Notes under the pieces: model-generated
The model's database searches: none
The model's input: only the letters and a program-made list of their open reading frames with translations
What the model was told of the DNA's origin: nothing
Assembly: GCF_051486985.1 (NCBI RefSeq)
Contig: NZ_JAHVDV010000012.1
Location: 57,952 to 121,951, forward strand
DNA length: 64,000 nt
Reading direction: 5' to 3'
Source: CBFFRJ01 sp051486985
GTDB taxonomy: Bacteria; Pseudomonadota; Gammaproteobacteria; Enterobacterales; Enterobacteriaceae
In this document: in pieces, positions 26,250 to 33,799 of the stretch
Layout: the number at the start of each line of letters is the position of its first letter
How positions within the stretch are numbered: the first letter of the stretch is position 1
Translations under genes and position numbers: made by a program

Positions 26250-26780
26250 TTACGCCTTGGAGGTCAATTCTTCAATGGTGTGGTTATGGTTGGTATAGAT
26301 GCAGATGTCTCCTGCAATATCCAACGCTTTCACCGCGATATCGCGCGCATTCATGTCGGTGTTTTCCAACAGTGCGCGGGCAGCTGCCTGGGCGTACGGG
26401 CCGCCGGAGCCGATAGCAATGAGGTCGTTTTCAGGCTGAATGACGTCACCGTTACCGGTGATGATCAAAGACGCGGTTTCGTCCGCGACGGCCAGTAGCG
26501 CTTCGAGCTTGCGCAGCATGCGATCTGTGCGCCAGTCTTTCGCCAGTTCAACGGCGGCTTTCACCAGATGGCCCTGGTGCATTTCCAGTTTACGTTCAAA
26601 GAGTTCAAACAAGGTGAACGCATCGGCGGTTCCGCCGGCGAAGCCCGCGATAACTTTGTCGTTATACAAACGACGGACTTTTTTCACATTGCCTTTCATA
26701 ACGGTATTGCCCAGCGTGGCCTGGCCATCACCGGCGATAACGACCTGGCCGTTACGGCGTACGCTTACTATTGTTGTCAC
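26250..26780 (-). CDS. hslV: HslUV protease catalytic subunit
   Basis: Threonine protease related to the proteasome beta subunit. It has 176 residues, the E. coli length; the initiator methionine precedes Thr2, which becomes the catalytic N-terminal threonine (MTTIVSVRRNGQVV). Lys33-type and Gly-rich residues of the family lie in GDGQATLGNTVMKGNVKKVR. It is the first gene of hslVU, transcribed from a sigma-32 promoter just upstream. Confidence 0.98.
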   Translation of the reverse strand: MTTIVSVRRNGQVVIAGDGQATLGNTVMKGNVKKVRRLYNDKVIAGFAGGTADAFTLFELFERKLEMHQGHLVKAAVELAKDWRTDRMLRKLEALLAVADETASLIITGNGDVIQPENDLIAIGSGGPYAQAAARALLENTDMNARDIAVKALDIAGDICIYTNHNHTIEELTSKA

Positions 26781-26813
26781 GAGCAGACCCCCTGGTTAGG
26801 AATACAGAACAGA

Positions 26814-26834
26814 AGCCCCGTACAGGTACGGGGC
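26814..26834. repeat. Hairpin in the hslVU leader
   Basis: AGCCCCGTAC and GTACGGGGC form a perfect stem in the untranslated leader between the sigma-32 promoter and hslV. It may stabilise the mRNA or weaken ftsN read-through. Confidence 0.7.
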
Positions 26835-26846
26835 CGAATGCAAATA

Positions 26847-26875
26847 TAGATGGGGGGGATTTTGGGGGTTTCAAC
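26847..26875 (-). promoter_or_regulatory. Sigma-32 heat-shock promoter of hslVU
   Basis: On the minus strand a -35 TTGAAA (26869-26874) is followed after 12 bases by CCCCATCTA (26847-26855), an exact match to the sigma-32 -10 consensus CCCCATNTA. The -35 overlaps the ftsN stop codon. Confidence 0.85.
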
Positions 26876-27839
26876 CCCCGGAGGCGAGACGGATACAGTT
26901 TGTGTGGCCGGCAATCTTCAGGCGGCTGATGGTTCCATCTGCGTTATCTTTCCCTTTCACCGGGCCGATGACCACGCGGTTCCAGCCGTTGCTGCTGGTG
27001 ATGCGGGAGTCAAAACCTTCGAAAGCGAGCTGAGCGCGCACGGTTTCAGCCTGCTCTGCCCCTTTAAACGACCCGCACTGCACCATCCAGCGGCGGTCAT
27101 CTTTCTTCTCAGCGGCTGGCTTAGGCGCTTCGGTTTCATGGGTTATCGGCGCACTCTGCTGTGTTTTTGGCGCCGCTGCGGTCGTGTGTGCAGGCGTTTG
27201 CAGTAAATCCTGATAAGGCTGCTGGTTACTGCTCACGGGCCTCTGCGTCTGCGTCTGGCGCGGCGGCTGTTGTACCGGCGCATTTTGTACCGTACGTGCT
27301 GGCTGAGAAGGCTGCGAACGCGGCTGCTCCGCCCACTGCTGTTGCTGCTGAAGCTGTTGCTGTGCCTGACGCTGGCGCTGCAACGTTTGCTGGCGTTGCT
27401 CTGCCGTCTGTTCATTCCACGGCACCTCATTGAGCTGCGTGGGCTGCTGGCGCATATCAGCTTGCATCTGCGCGAGCAATTGACGTTGCTCGCCTGTCAG
27501 CTGATCGGCGTTCTGTACTTCGCCGCCGGCAGAGGGTTCCGTAGGCGCACGTACGCCCGGCTGGCGGCTTTCAAGTTCTTTGATATAACGCCAGCGCTCT
27601 TCTGGTTTTGGCGGTAAGCCATTGCCTGCCACTTTCTGGCTCTGCAGGGTTTCGGACTCTTCTTTTTTGTGGTGAGTAATAAAGTACAGACCACCGATAA
27701 AGGCCACCACCACGGCAGCGGCGATCGCGACCATCGCTGGCGAGACAGCAGACGAACTGCGTTGCTTTTTCCTTGGGCTACTCTTTTTCTGCCGCGAAGG
27801 AGCCGACTGGCTGCGGCGTACATAATCTCGTTGTGCCAC
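26871..27839 (-). CDS. ftsN: Cell-division protein FtsN
   Basis: Late divisome protein that triggers septal peptidoglycan synthesis. It has 322 residues (E. coli 319). A short basic cytoplasmic tail (QRDYVRRSQSAPSRQKKSS), one transmembrane helix (about 34-55, MVAIAAAVVVAFIGGLYFI), a periplasmic linker with the essential helices, a long glutamine-rich stretch (roughly 145-205) and a C-terminal SPOR domain starting at RRWMVQCGSFKGAEQAE that binds denuded glycan. The Q-rich low-complexity DNA is GC-skewed and produces several spurious open frames. It is downstream of cytR with 95 bases between. Confidence 0.96.
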   Translation of the reverse strand: MAQRDYVRRSQSAPSRQKKSSPRKKQRSSSAVSPAMVAIAAAVVVAFIGGLYFITHHKKEESETLQSQKVAGNGLPPKPEERWRYIKELESRQPGVRAPTEPSAGGEVQNADQLTGEQRQLLAQMQADMRQQPTQLNEVPWNEQTAEQRQQTLQRQRQAQQQLQQQQQWAEQPRSQPSQPARTVQNAPVQQPPRQTQTQRPVSSNQQPYQDLLQTPAHTTAAAPKTQQSAPITHETEAPKPAAEKKDDRRWMVQCGSFKGAEQAETVRAQLAFEGFDSRITSSNGWNRVVIGPVKGKDNADGTISRLKIAGHTNCIRLASGG

Positions 27840-27934
27840 TATCGTTTCGCTGTATTTATTTCGTTTATCAGCCCGCCATGTTACTTAAGCGACGGGCTTT
27901 TGACCAGAAGAGGGATTCTGATAACCCATTTACG

Positions 27935-28960
27935 TTAGGTCAGCGCTTTTGTCGAGCCACGAATGATCAATTCGCAGTCCAGCAAGCGGGAACCACTACT
28001 GACACTATGTCCTTGCAGCTGATCCAGCAAGAGCAACATCGATTCGCGGCCGATGTCGAAACGCGGCTGGGCGACGGTGGTCAGCGGCGGATCGCAAAAC
28101 TCTGCCAGCGAGATGTTATCAAAACCAATAATGGATAAATCGCGTGGGACCTGGAGGCCGTGGCGTTTGGCATGCGACAGCGCGCCGAGCGCCATGATGT
28201 CGCTATGGCAAAATACAGCGGTTGGTGGCCTGGGTAGAGACAAAAGCTGCTCCAGCGCGTTGCTGCCTGCAGCAAAGGTAAAATCTCCACGCGCAATATA
28301 ATGAGGATCAACGGTGAGTCCGGAGCGACGCAACGCCTGCACATAGCCCTGTAAACGGTAGTGACAGAGCGGCATCTCTTCCGGGCCGGCAATACAGCCA
28401 ATCAACTGATGTCCCTGCTCATGCAAATAGTTAACGGCGTTGAAGGCAGCGGTGAGATTATCGATATGGACGGTGGGTAGCTCCAGCTCGGGCGCGAATT
28501 CGTTGGCCATGACCATCGGGGGCAGATTACGTTGCTCTTCAATACTGGCATCAAAGGGTAAACGCGAGCCCAGCAGCAACATACCGTCAATCTGCTTGGT
28601 GATAATCAAGTCGATAAAGGTCTTTTCCTGCTGGTTCTGATGGGCGCAGTCGCCAATCAAAACCAGATAACCGTTTTCTGCGGCGGTCACTTCGATGCCG
28701 CGAATTATTTCGCTAAAAAAGGGATCGCAAATGTCAGGGACAATCACCAGGATGGTCCGGGATTCATTGCGTTTAACATTGCGTCCCATCGCCTGCGGCA
28801 GGTAACCCACTTCCATTGCCGCCTGTTCCACCCGATTACGGGTTGCCTGCGATACCTTATCTGGATTCATTAACGCACGGGATACCGTTGCGGTCGAAAC
28901 GTTCGCTTTAACGGCAACATCTTTCATGGTCGCAGTTGCAACCGGATTCCTGGTCTTCAC
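27935..28960 (-). CDS. cytR: LacI-family repressor of nucleoside catabolism
   Basis: Cytidine-responsive repressor that works with CRP at deo, udp, cdd, nup and tsx promoters. It has 341 residues from a GTG at 28960 preceded by AGGAG, the same length as E. coli CytR; an ATG 39 bases upstream would add a non-conserved extension. The N-terminal LacI helix-turn-helix is TMKDVAVKANVSTATVSRAL, and the effector domain includes ILVIVPDICDPFFSEIIRG and TAVFCHSDIMALGAL. Confidence 0.95.
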   Translation of the reverse strand: MKTRNPVATATMKDVAVKANVSTATVSRALMNPDKVSQATRNRVEQAAMEVGYLPQAMGRNVKRNESRTILVIVPDICDPFFSEIIRGIEVTAAENGYLVLIGDCAHQNQQEKTFIDLIITKQIDGMLLLGSRLPFDASIEEQRNLPPMVMANEFAPELELPTVHIDNLTAAFNAVNYLHEQGHQLIGCIAGPEEMPLCHYRLQGYVQALRRSGLTVDPHYIARGDFTFAAGSNALEQLLSLPRPPTAVFCHSDIMALGALSHAKRHGLQVPRDLSIIGFDNISLAEFCDPPLTTVAQPRFDIGRESMLLLLDQLQGHSVSSGSRLLDCELIIRGSTKALT

Positions 28961-29084
28961 CTTCTTCTCCTCGCCTGCGCGGCGCACGCGCAGAGACATT
29001 TTTATCAGATAGTTAACCAGACCGGTTACAGTATTTTCAGCAAAAGTGTGATGAAAGTTAAATTTTTAGACCCGCCTCGCAAGC

Positions 29085-31280
29085 TTAGCTCTCAGCCGGG
29101 TCCACATCCAGGGTCCACTTCACTTTACGCGCGTCGGGGAGGGTATTGATAAGCGCCAGCGTGCCGCTGATAACCTGTTGCAGACGAACGCGGGAGGGGT
29201 GCTGAAGTAAAAGCTGCCAGCGCCAGCGCCCGGCGCGCTTGGGTGCCAGGGCGGGCACCGGGCCTAACACCCACAGTTGCTGGTCTGCAAGCGGGCTCGA
29301 TTGCAGCAAATTCTTCAATTGCTGGAGGAAGAGAGGGGCCTGCTGATTGTTATGATCTTCAGCACGGATGATCACATGGCTGGTCCAGGGGGGAAGTTGC
29401 ATGGTCTGACGTTCTGCCAGCGCTTGCTCTGCGAAGGTGTCATAGCCTTTATATAACAGCGTTTGCAGCAGGGGATGCTCCGGGTGGTGGGTTTGTAATA
29501 CAACCTCACCTTGTTTTCCCGCACGGCCCGCACGGCCGGAAACCTGCGTATAGAGCTGGGCGAAACGCTCAGCAGCGCGAAAATCCGCAGAGAACAGCGC
29601 GCCGTCCACGTCCAGCAAGGCAACCAGGGTGACGTCCGGAAAGTGGTGACCTTTCGCCAGCATCTGGGTACCAATCAGAATACGCGCACCACCCCGATGA
29701 ACATCGGCAAGATGTTGCTCCAGTGCCCCCTTGCGGCTGGTAGTATCGCGGTCAACGCGGGAGAGGGGCACGTCGGGAAAGAGGGGCGTCAGGGCCTGTT
29801 CAAGCTGCTCGGTTCCCAGCCCCACCGGCACCAGATGCGTCGACCCACATGACGGACACTGGCGCGGGACCTGGCGCTGGCTGTCGCAATGGTGACAGCG
29901 AAGCTGGTGTTGAGACTGATGCAGCGTGTAGTAGTGATCGCAGCGGGGGCATTCGGCAATCCAGCCACAGTCATGGCAGAGCAGCGCAGGTGCGAACCCA
30001 CGGCGATTAAGGAAAAGAATAACCTGATTACCCGCCTGCAGATGCTGGCGCATGCGGTTGATTAGCGCTGGCGCTAAACCAGCCTGTAACGCCTGCCCTT
30101 TTAAATCCAGCACATGCTGGACCGCAGGGCGAGCCCCACCGGCGCGGCGCGTCAGGCGCAGCATGTGGTATTTCCGCGCCCGTACGTTGTGCAACGTTTC
30201 CAGAGCGGGGGTGGCGGAGCCTAAAATAATCGGTATCTGTTCACTATGCGCACGGTATACCGCCAGATCCCGCGCATGGTAGCGCCACCCTTCCTGCTGT
30301 TTATAGGAGCTGTCGTGCTCTTCATCAATCACGATCACCCCGAGGTTCTTAAAGGGCGTGAACAGCGCCGAACGCGTGCCGATAACTATCGCCGCCTCGC
30401 CGTTTTTTGCTTTCAGCCAGGCGGACAGCCGCTCGCTGTCGTTAAGGCCGGAGTGCAGCACCTCAACGGGGGCGGAGAAGCGTTCGCGAAAGCGGGCGAT
30501 AGTTTGAGGCGTCAGGCCGATTTCCGGCACCATCACCAGCGCCTGTTTACCCTGTGACAGCGTGTTTTCCAGCACGCTCAGGTAGACCTCGGTTTTCCCT
30601 GAACCGGTGACCCCCGCCAGTAGCCAGGCGGAGAATCGGTCATCGGCACTGCGGATCGCCCCGACGGCGGTAGCCTGCTCGGTATTGAGCCTTAAACGCT
30701 CGCCGCTGACGGAAAAGCCCACCCGCCAGTCCTGCCACGCCGGTTCCTCACTGTTAAGCTCCGCCAGCCCTTTTGCACGTAATGATTGCAGTGCGGCTTC
30801 AGTGAAATCGAGCTGCGTGACTTGATGACGCCAGATGCGCCCCTGGCGTAAAGCGGCAAGGGCCTGCTGCTGTTTGGGGGAGCGTTTGAGCGTATTAATG
30901 TCGACAGCCAGCCCCTGTTCGGTGGCAAACCAGAACCACTGCACGGTCGCGCTGGCAGGTTTGCCCTGACGCAGCAAAATTGGCAGTGCGTTGGAGAGCA
31001 CGTCGCCAATCGGGTGGTGATAATAATCCGCTGCCCAGAGCAGAAGTCGCCAGAGTGAGCCAGCAATCACCGGTTCGCTGTCCAGGACCTCAATGACCTC
31101 TTTCAGTTCATGAACGGGGAGTTCACTCTGCTCGCTAACCGCGACCACAATGCCGACACGCTCCTGTTTACCGAAAGGTACACGCACGCGACAACCTGCA
31201 CTGACGGGCATGCTCTCGGGCAGGCGGTAGTCAAAGGTGCGAGGCAAGGGTACAGGCAGCGCAACGTGGGCGACGGGCAT
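29085..31280 (-). CDS. priA: Primosomal protein N', replication-restart helicase
   Basis: 3'-5' DNA helicase that recognises stalled forks and reloads the replisome through PriB, DnaT and DnaC. It has 731 residues (E. coli 732). An N-terminal 3'-DNA-binding domain is followed by helicase lobe 1 with Walker A GVTGSGKTEVYL and DEEH box IVIDEEHDSSYK, a zinc region with four paired cysteines (CHDCGW, CPRCDHY, CHHCDS, CPSCGS), and lobe 2 with SGRAGRAGKQG. The open frame extends to 31400, but the ATG at 31280 (MPVAHVALPVPLPRTFDY) is the family start. It is divergent from rpmE. Confidence 0.98.
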   Translation of the reverse strand: MPVAHVALPVPLPRTFDYRLPESMPVSAGCRVRVPFGKQERVGIVVAVSEQSELPVHELKEVIEVLDSEPVIAGSLWRLLLWAADYYHHPIGDVLSNALPILLRQGKPASATVQWFWFATEQGLAVDINTLKRSPKQQQALAALRQGRIWRHQVTQLDFTEAALQSLRAKGLAELNSEEPAWQDWRVGFSVSGERLRLNTEQATAVGAIRSADDRFSAWLLAGVTGSGKTEVYLSVLENTLSQGKQALVMVPEIGLTPQTIARFRERFSAPVEVLHSGLNDSERLSAWLKAKNGEAAIVIGTRSALFTPFKNLGVIVIDEEHDSSYKQQEGWRYHARDLAVYRAHSEQIPIILGSATPALETLHNVRARKYHMLRLTRRAGGARPAVQHVLDLKGQALQAGLAPALINRMRQHLQAGNQVILFLNRRGFAPALLCHDCGWIAECPRCDHYYTLHQSQHQLRCHHCDSQRQVPRQCPSCGSTHLVPVGLGTEQLEQALTPLFPDVPLSRVDRDTTSRKGALEQHLADVHRGGARILIGTQMLAKGHHFPDVTLVALLDVDGALFSADFRAAERFAQLYTQVSGRAGRAGKQGEVVLQTHHPEHPLLQTLLYKGYDTFAEQALAERQTMQLPPWTSHVIIRAEDHNNQQAPLFLQQLKNLLQSSPLADQQLWVLGPVPALAPKRAGRWRWQLLLQHPSRVRLQQVISGTLALINTLPDARKVKWTLDVDPAES

Positions 31281-31529
31281 TTGTGGATCCTGACTTGAAA
31301 ACTGGCGGGATAGTATACACATTGTTAACGGTGGGGCGCGGATCAGTTTGCATACACTGGTTAATTTCTGTATGATTCGCCGCCTTTGGTGCGTATTCAC
31401 GCAGCCAAAACATTATTGCCCGAGAATTTTGCGTCCCTGCGGCGTGAAAGGCGACGGGAAATTATTAACTTCGCGTGGTGTCTGGCGTTAGGGCTGGAAG
31501 AGCGACGCGGCCTTAAACTGAGGTTTCCC

Positions 31530-31742
31530 ATGAAAAAAGGTATTCACCCAAATTACACTGAAATTACTGCTAACTGCTCTTGCGGTAATTCTATCAAAAT
31601 CCGCTCAACCGTAGGTCACGACCTGAACCTCGACGTATGCGGCCAGTGCCACCCGTTCTACACCGGCAAACAGCGTGATGTTGCTACCGGTGGCCGTGTT
31701 GACCGCTTCAACAAGCGTTTCAGCATCCCAGGCAGCAAATAA
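31530..31742 (+). CDS. rpmE: 50S ribosomal protein L31, zinc form
   Basis: Forms bridge B1b between ribosomal subunits. It has 70 residues and opens MKKGIHPNYTEI. Cysteines 16, 18, 37 and 40 (CSCG and CGQC) give the zinc-binding C+ type, which is replaced by YkgM under Zur control in E. coli during zinc shortage. The ATG at 31530 follows TGAGG; upstream in-frame codons from 31386 are leader. The 249-base divergent priA/rpmE region holds both promoters. Confidence 0.98.
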   Translation: MKKGIHPNYTEITANCSCGNSIKIRSTVGHDLNLDVCGQCHPFYTGKQRDVATGGRVDRFNKRFSIPGSK

Positions 31743-31758
31743 GTTGCCCGATAAAAAG

Positions 31759-31780
31759 AGCGCCGAAAGGCGCTTTTTTT
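31759..31780 (+). terminator. Terminator after rpmE
   Basis: AGCGCC pairs with GGCGCT around a GAAA tetraloop, followed by seven T residues. Confidence 0.93.
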
Positions 31781-32114
31781 GTGCCTGATTTCTGCCTGGT
31801 ACACCCTCACATCACCGCCTGATCGCCATCTTTCCTCCCCTGTTGCTACGTCATCTCTGGTGATTCGGCACGGCGTTTCTTTTTTTAAGACCTATTGTTT
31901 CAGTTGGTGATATGGCGCTTATCAACCTTTGCTTTTTTGCCACGAACCGAAAACCCTGGCAAAATTTAAAAGGTTTGTACATTTACACTAAAATACAATC
32001 CCTCGCGTAATGAAACCTTTTTAATCTGTAGCTTTGAATTTCACTTGTTGCGCTGGCCTGGGGATTATCAGCTACATATTTTCTTTTATTAGATTACGTC
32101 AAAGAGGAATTTCC
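31781..32114 (+). promoter_or_regulatory. Long leader/promoter region of the KdgM-type porin gene
   Basis: No gene in this stretch. It is AT-rich in the last 200 bases. Two possible KdgR half-boxes are visible: TTGTTTCAGTT near 31896-31906 (right half, one mismatch) and AATGAAAC near 32009-32016 (left half exact, right half poor). Neither is a full operator, so KdgR control of this gene is only suggested. A good AGAGGA ribosome site precedes the ATG at 32115. Confidence 0.4.
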
Positions 32115-32795
32115 ATGAAGCTGAAATATGCCTTATTACTGCTTCCTGTATTAGCAGGTGCGGCCCATGCCGGTTATGTGGATTATCGTCACGAGTATTA
32201 TGATGATGGTCGTAACTACGACCGTGTTTATATGTCCCAACGTTTTGCAAGTGGTTTTGGTGTGGCGGTAGAAGGCATTTCTCGCTCTAATGATACGCAG
32301 GCCAAAAAACCACTGAATAATATGGAGTCAAACGGGGTAGAGTATACGGCAAGCTATCAGGCGACCTGGAACAACCTGGTCTGGCAACCCGGCGTGGCGG
32401 TTGAAACCGGTGATAACATCGCGATTTATAAACCTTATATTCGTGTTCAATATAATATTAATGAAAACTGGTGGACCGCCTTCCGCTACCGTTATGAGTA
32501 TGCAAGACGCAATGCCCAGGGGCGTGACGATCGTCATTTAAACCGGCCGGAAGCATGGATTGGATATAATACCGGGAACTGGATGTTTGAATTAAACGGT
32601 TTCTATAAATTCGCAGAAAACGAAAATATTTATAATAACTCTAAAACAGATTATGAATATAACTTCCGTGTAGCTTATAAATATGGCTCATGGGTGCCTT
32701 TTGCCGAAGTGGGTAATGTTTCCTCCGGCTATAATACTGCCACCACCGATGACCGTCAGACCCGTTACCGTATCGGTCTGGGATACAATTTCTAA
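32115..32795 (+). CDS. KdgM-family oligogalacturonate-type outer-membrane porin
   Basis: A 226-residue outer-membrane channel. The signal peptide KLKYALLLLPVLAGAAHA is followed by mature GYVDYRHEYYDD, the KdgM opening. Alternating beta strands with aromatic girdles follow, then VPFAEVGNVSSGY and the C-terminal DRQTRYRIGLGYNF, ending in phenylalanine as expected for BAM-assembled barrels. These segments resemble KdgM of Dickeya, the channel for pectin oligogalacturonates, more than E. coli OmpL or NanC. The ATG at 32115 was chosen over 32034 because it gives a standard signal peptide. In E. coli yiiX occupies this interval. With kdgT and a YagE-like aldolase in the same window it suggests pectin-fragment use. 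Confidence 0.88.
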   Translation: MKLKYALLLLPVLAGAAHAGYVDYRHEYYDDGRNYDRVYMSQRFASGFGVAVEGISRSNDTQAKKPLNNMESNGVEYTASYQATWNNLVWQPGVAVETGDNIAIYKPYIRVQYNINENWWTAFRYRYEYARRNAQGRDDRHLNRPEAWIGYNTGNWMFELNGFYKFAENENIYNNSKTDYEYNFRVAYKYGSWVPFAEVGNVSSGYNTATTDDRQTRYRIGLGYNF

Positions 32796-32824
32796 CCTTC
32801 CTCATTTATTTCTGTGTCTGTCTG

Positions 32825-32851
32825 AACGGCGGCAATATATTTGTCGCCGTT
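32825..32851 (+). terminator. Hairpin after the porin gene
   Basis: AACGGCGGCAA pairs with TTGTCGCCGTT (one G-T pair) over a five-base loop. Only scattered T residues follow, so it is a weak terminator candidate. Confidence 0.55.
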
Positions 32852-32966
32852 GTTCTGCGCATTCGTAAGAGGACGTCTCGCCCTTACCACCGTAGGCCTT
32901 CTATTTACCCGGTTGAGATTTTACTGGCGACAAAGGTGCCGGTGCTTTTGACGCGTTGCAGCTAGT

Positions 32967-32988
32967 TTTTGTGATATATGTCACAAAA
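32967..32988. promoter_or_regulatory. Perfect CRP-type palindrome upstream of the small gene
   Basis: TTTTGTGA, six bases, TCACAAAA: both 8-base arms are exact complements and the core is the full CRP consensus TGTGA-N6-TCACA. The centre is at 32977.5. It lies just upstream of a promoter with -35 TTGCCG at 32992-32997, 17-base spacer and -10 TATGCT at 33015-33020, putting the predicted start near 33027 and the CRP centre near -49. That position does not by itself tell activation from repression. Confidence 0.85.
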
Positions 32989-33060
32989 TTCTTGCCGGTC
33001 GCCTTCATCAGGCTTATGCTTTTCACAACAAACAGGCAATCGAATAACGTGTGAAAGGTG

Positions 33061-33147
33061 ATGACTATGCTGAAAGCGTTCAAAAATGTCGTTGTGTCTT
33101 ACTTTGTTTCACTGTCAGAAGTTCACCCCGAAGTGACCCGCTTCTGA
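33061..33147 (+). CDS. Putative small protein (26-28 codons), AzuC-like candidate
   Basis: Unrecognised gene candidate of 28 codons from the ATG at 33061 or 26 from the ATG at 33067. The second has the better spacing (AAGG eight bases ahead). The product begins MLKAFKNVVVSYFV and ends EVHPEVTRF: basic N-terminus, hydrophobic middle, consistent with an amphipathic helix. It has its own CRP palindrome, promoter and a perfect terminator, so the predicted transcript is about 170 nt. Length and residue pattern (K5, K8, Y14, V21, P23) recall E. coli AzuC, a 28-residue protein encoded by the dual-function RNA AzuCR that acts on GlpD; that comparison is from memory. It could instead be only a non-coding sRNA. 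Confidence 0.5.
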   Translation: MTMLKAFKNVVVSYFVSLSEVHPEVTRF

Positions 33148-33168
33148 TTCAGACACCGCATAACCTAC

Positions 33169-33199
33169 AAAAAAGGCAGAAGATATCTTCTGCCTTTTT
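33169..33199. terminator. Bidirectional terminator between the small gene and metJ
   Basis: A perfect 30-base palindrome: AAAAAGGCAGAAGAT followed directly by its complement, giving T runs on both strands. It ends metJ on the minus strand and the small transcript on the plus strand. Confidence 0.95.
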
Positions 33200-33203
33200 C
33201 ATA

Positions 33204-33521
33204 TCAGTATTCCCACGTATCGGGGTCAATTCCCAGTTCACGCATGATCACTTTCGCTGCTTCCGGGATTTCGTCGCTGCGCTCTTTACGCAGGTCTTCA
33301 TCGTTGGGCAGAGGCTGGCCGGTAAAGGCATGCAGGAAGGCCTCACACAGCAGCTCGCTATTGGTGGCATGACGCAGGTTATTGACCTGTCGACGGGTGC
33401 GCTCATCGGTGAGGATTTTTAACACCTTCAGAGGAATGGAAACCGTAATTTTTTTTACTTGTTCACTCTTCTTACCGTGCTCAGCGTAGGGGCTGATATA
33501 TTCGCCGGTCCATTCAGCCAT
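33204..33521 (-). CDS. metJ: Methionine regulon repressor MetJ
   Basis: Ribbon-helix-helix repressor that binds met boxes with S-adenosylmethionine as co-repressor. It has 105 residues, the E. coli length. The DNA-contacting beta strand is KKITVSIPLKVL, and the rest (DERTRRQVNNLRHATNSELLCEAF) matches the family. It is divergent from metBL with met boxes between, so it is autoregulated. Confidence 0.98.
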   Translation of the reverse strand: MAEWTGEYISPYAEHGKKSEQVKKITVSIPLKVLKILTDERTRRQVNNLRHATNSELLCEAFLHAFTGQPLPNDEDLRKERSDEIPEAAKVIMRELGIDPDTWEY

Positions 33522-33706
33522 GAGATACCTTTAATCCTCTCAGTCATTAATAGAAGGTCTGAACCTGGACAATGCACAGTGCCCGGACCGTAATCCCGCA
33601 TAGTTTACCGTAGAGTCACTATCGTGACACGGTGTATCGCGTGACGTTGCTTTACTAAAGCATATAATTTTAACGGCTATTGCGCATTTGCTCAATCTAT
33701 ACGCAA

Positions 33707-33738
33707 AGAAGTTTAGATGTCCAGATGTATTGACGTCC
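33707..33738. promoter_or_regulatory. Tandem met boxes between metJ and metB
   Basis: Four consecutive 8-base units resemble AGACGTCT: AGAAGTTT, AGATGTCC, AGATGTAT, TGACGTCC. MetJ dimers bind such arrays cooperatively. Confidence 0.85.
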
Positions 33739-33799
33739 ATTATCCGAGTGTTTACTCTGTGACCTGACTTTTCATCCATTAAGCCAGGAAGCCTTCACC

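Noticed and set aside
31386..31529. N-terminal extension of ribosomal protein L31
   Set aside because: The frame is open, but the known protein starts at 31530 after a proper ribosome site; the upstream part holds the divergent promoters.
32901..33083. 60-codon minus-strand open frame opposite the CRP palindrome and small gene
   Set aside because: It has no ribosome site and crosses the promoter elements; the plus-strand arrangement of promoter, ORF and terminator is better supported.
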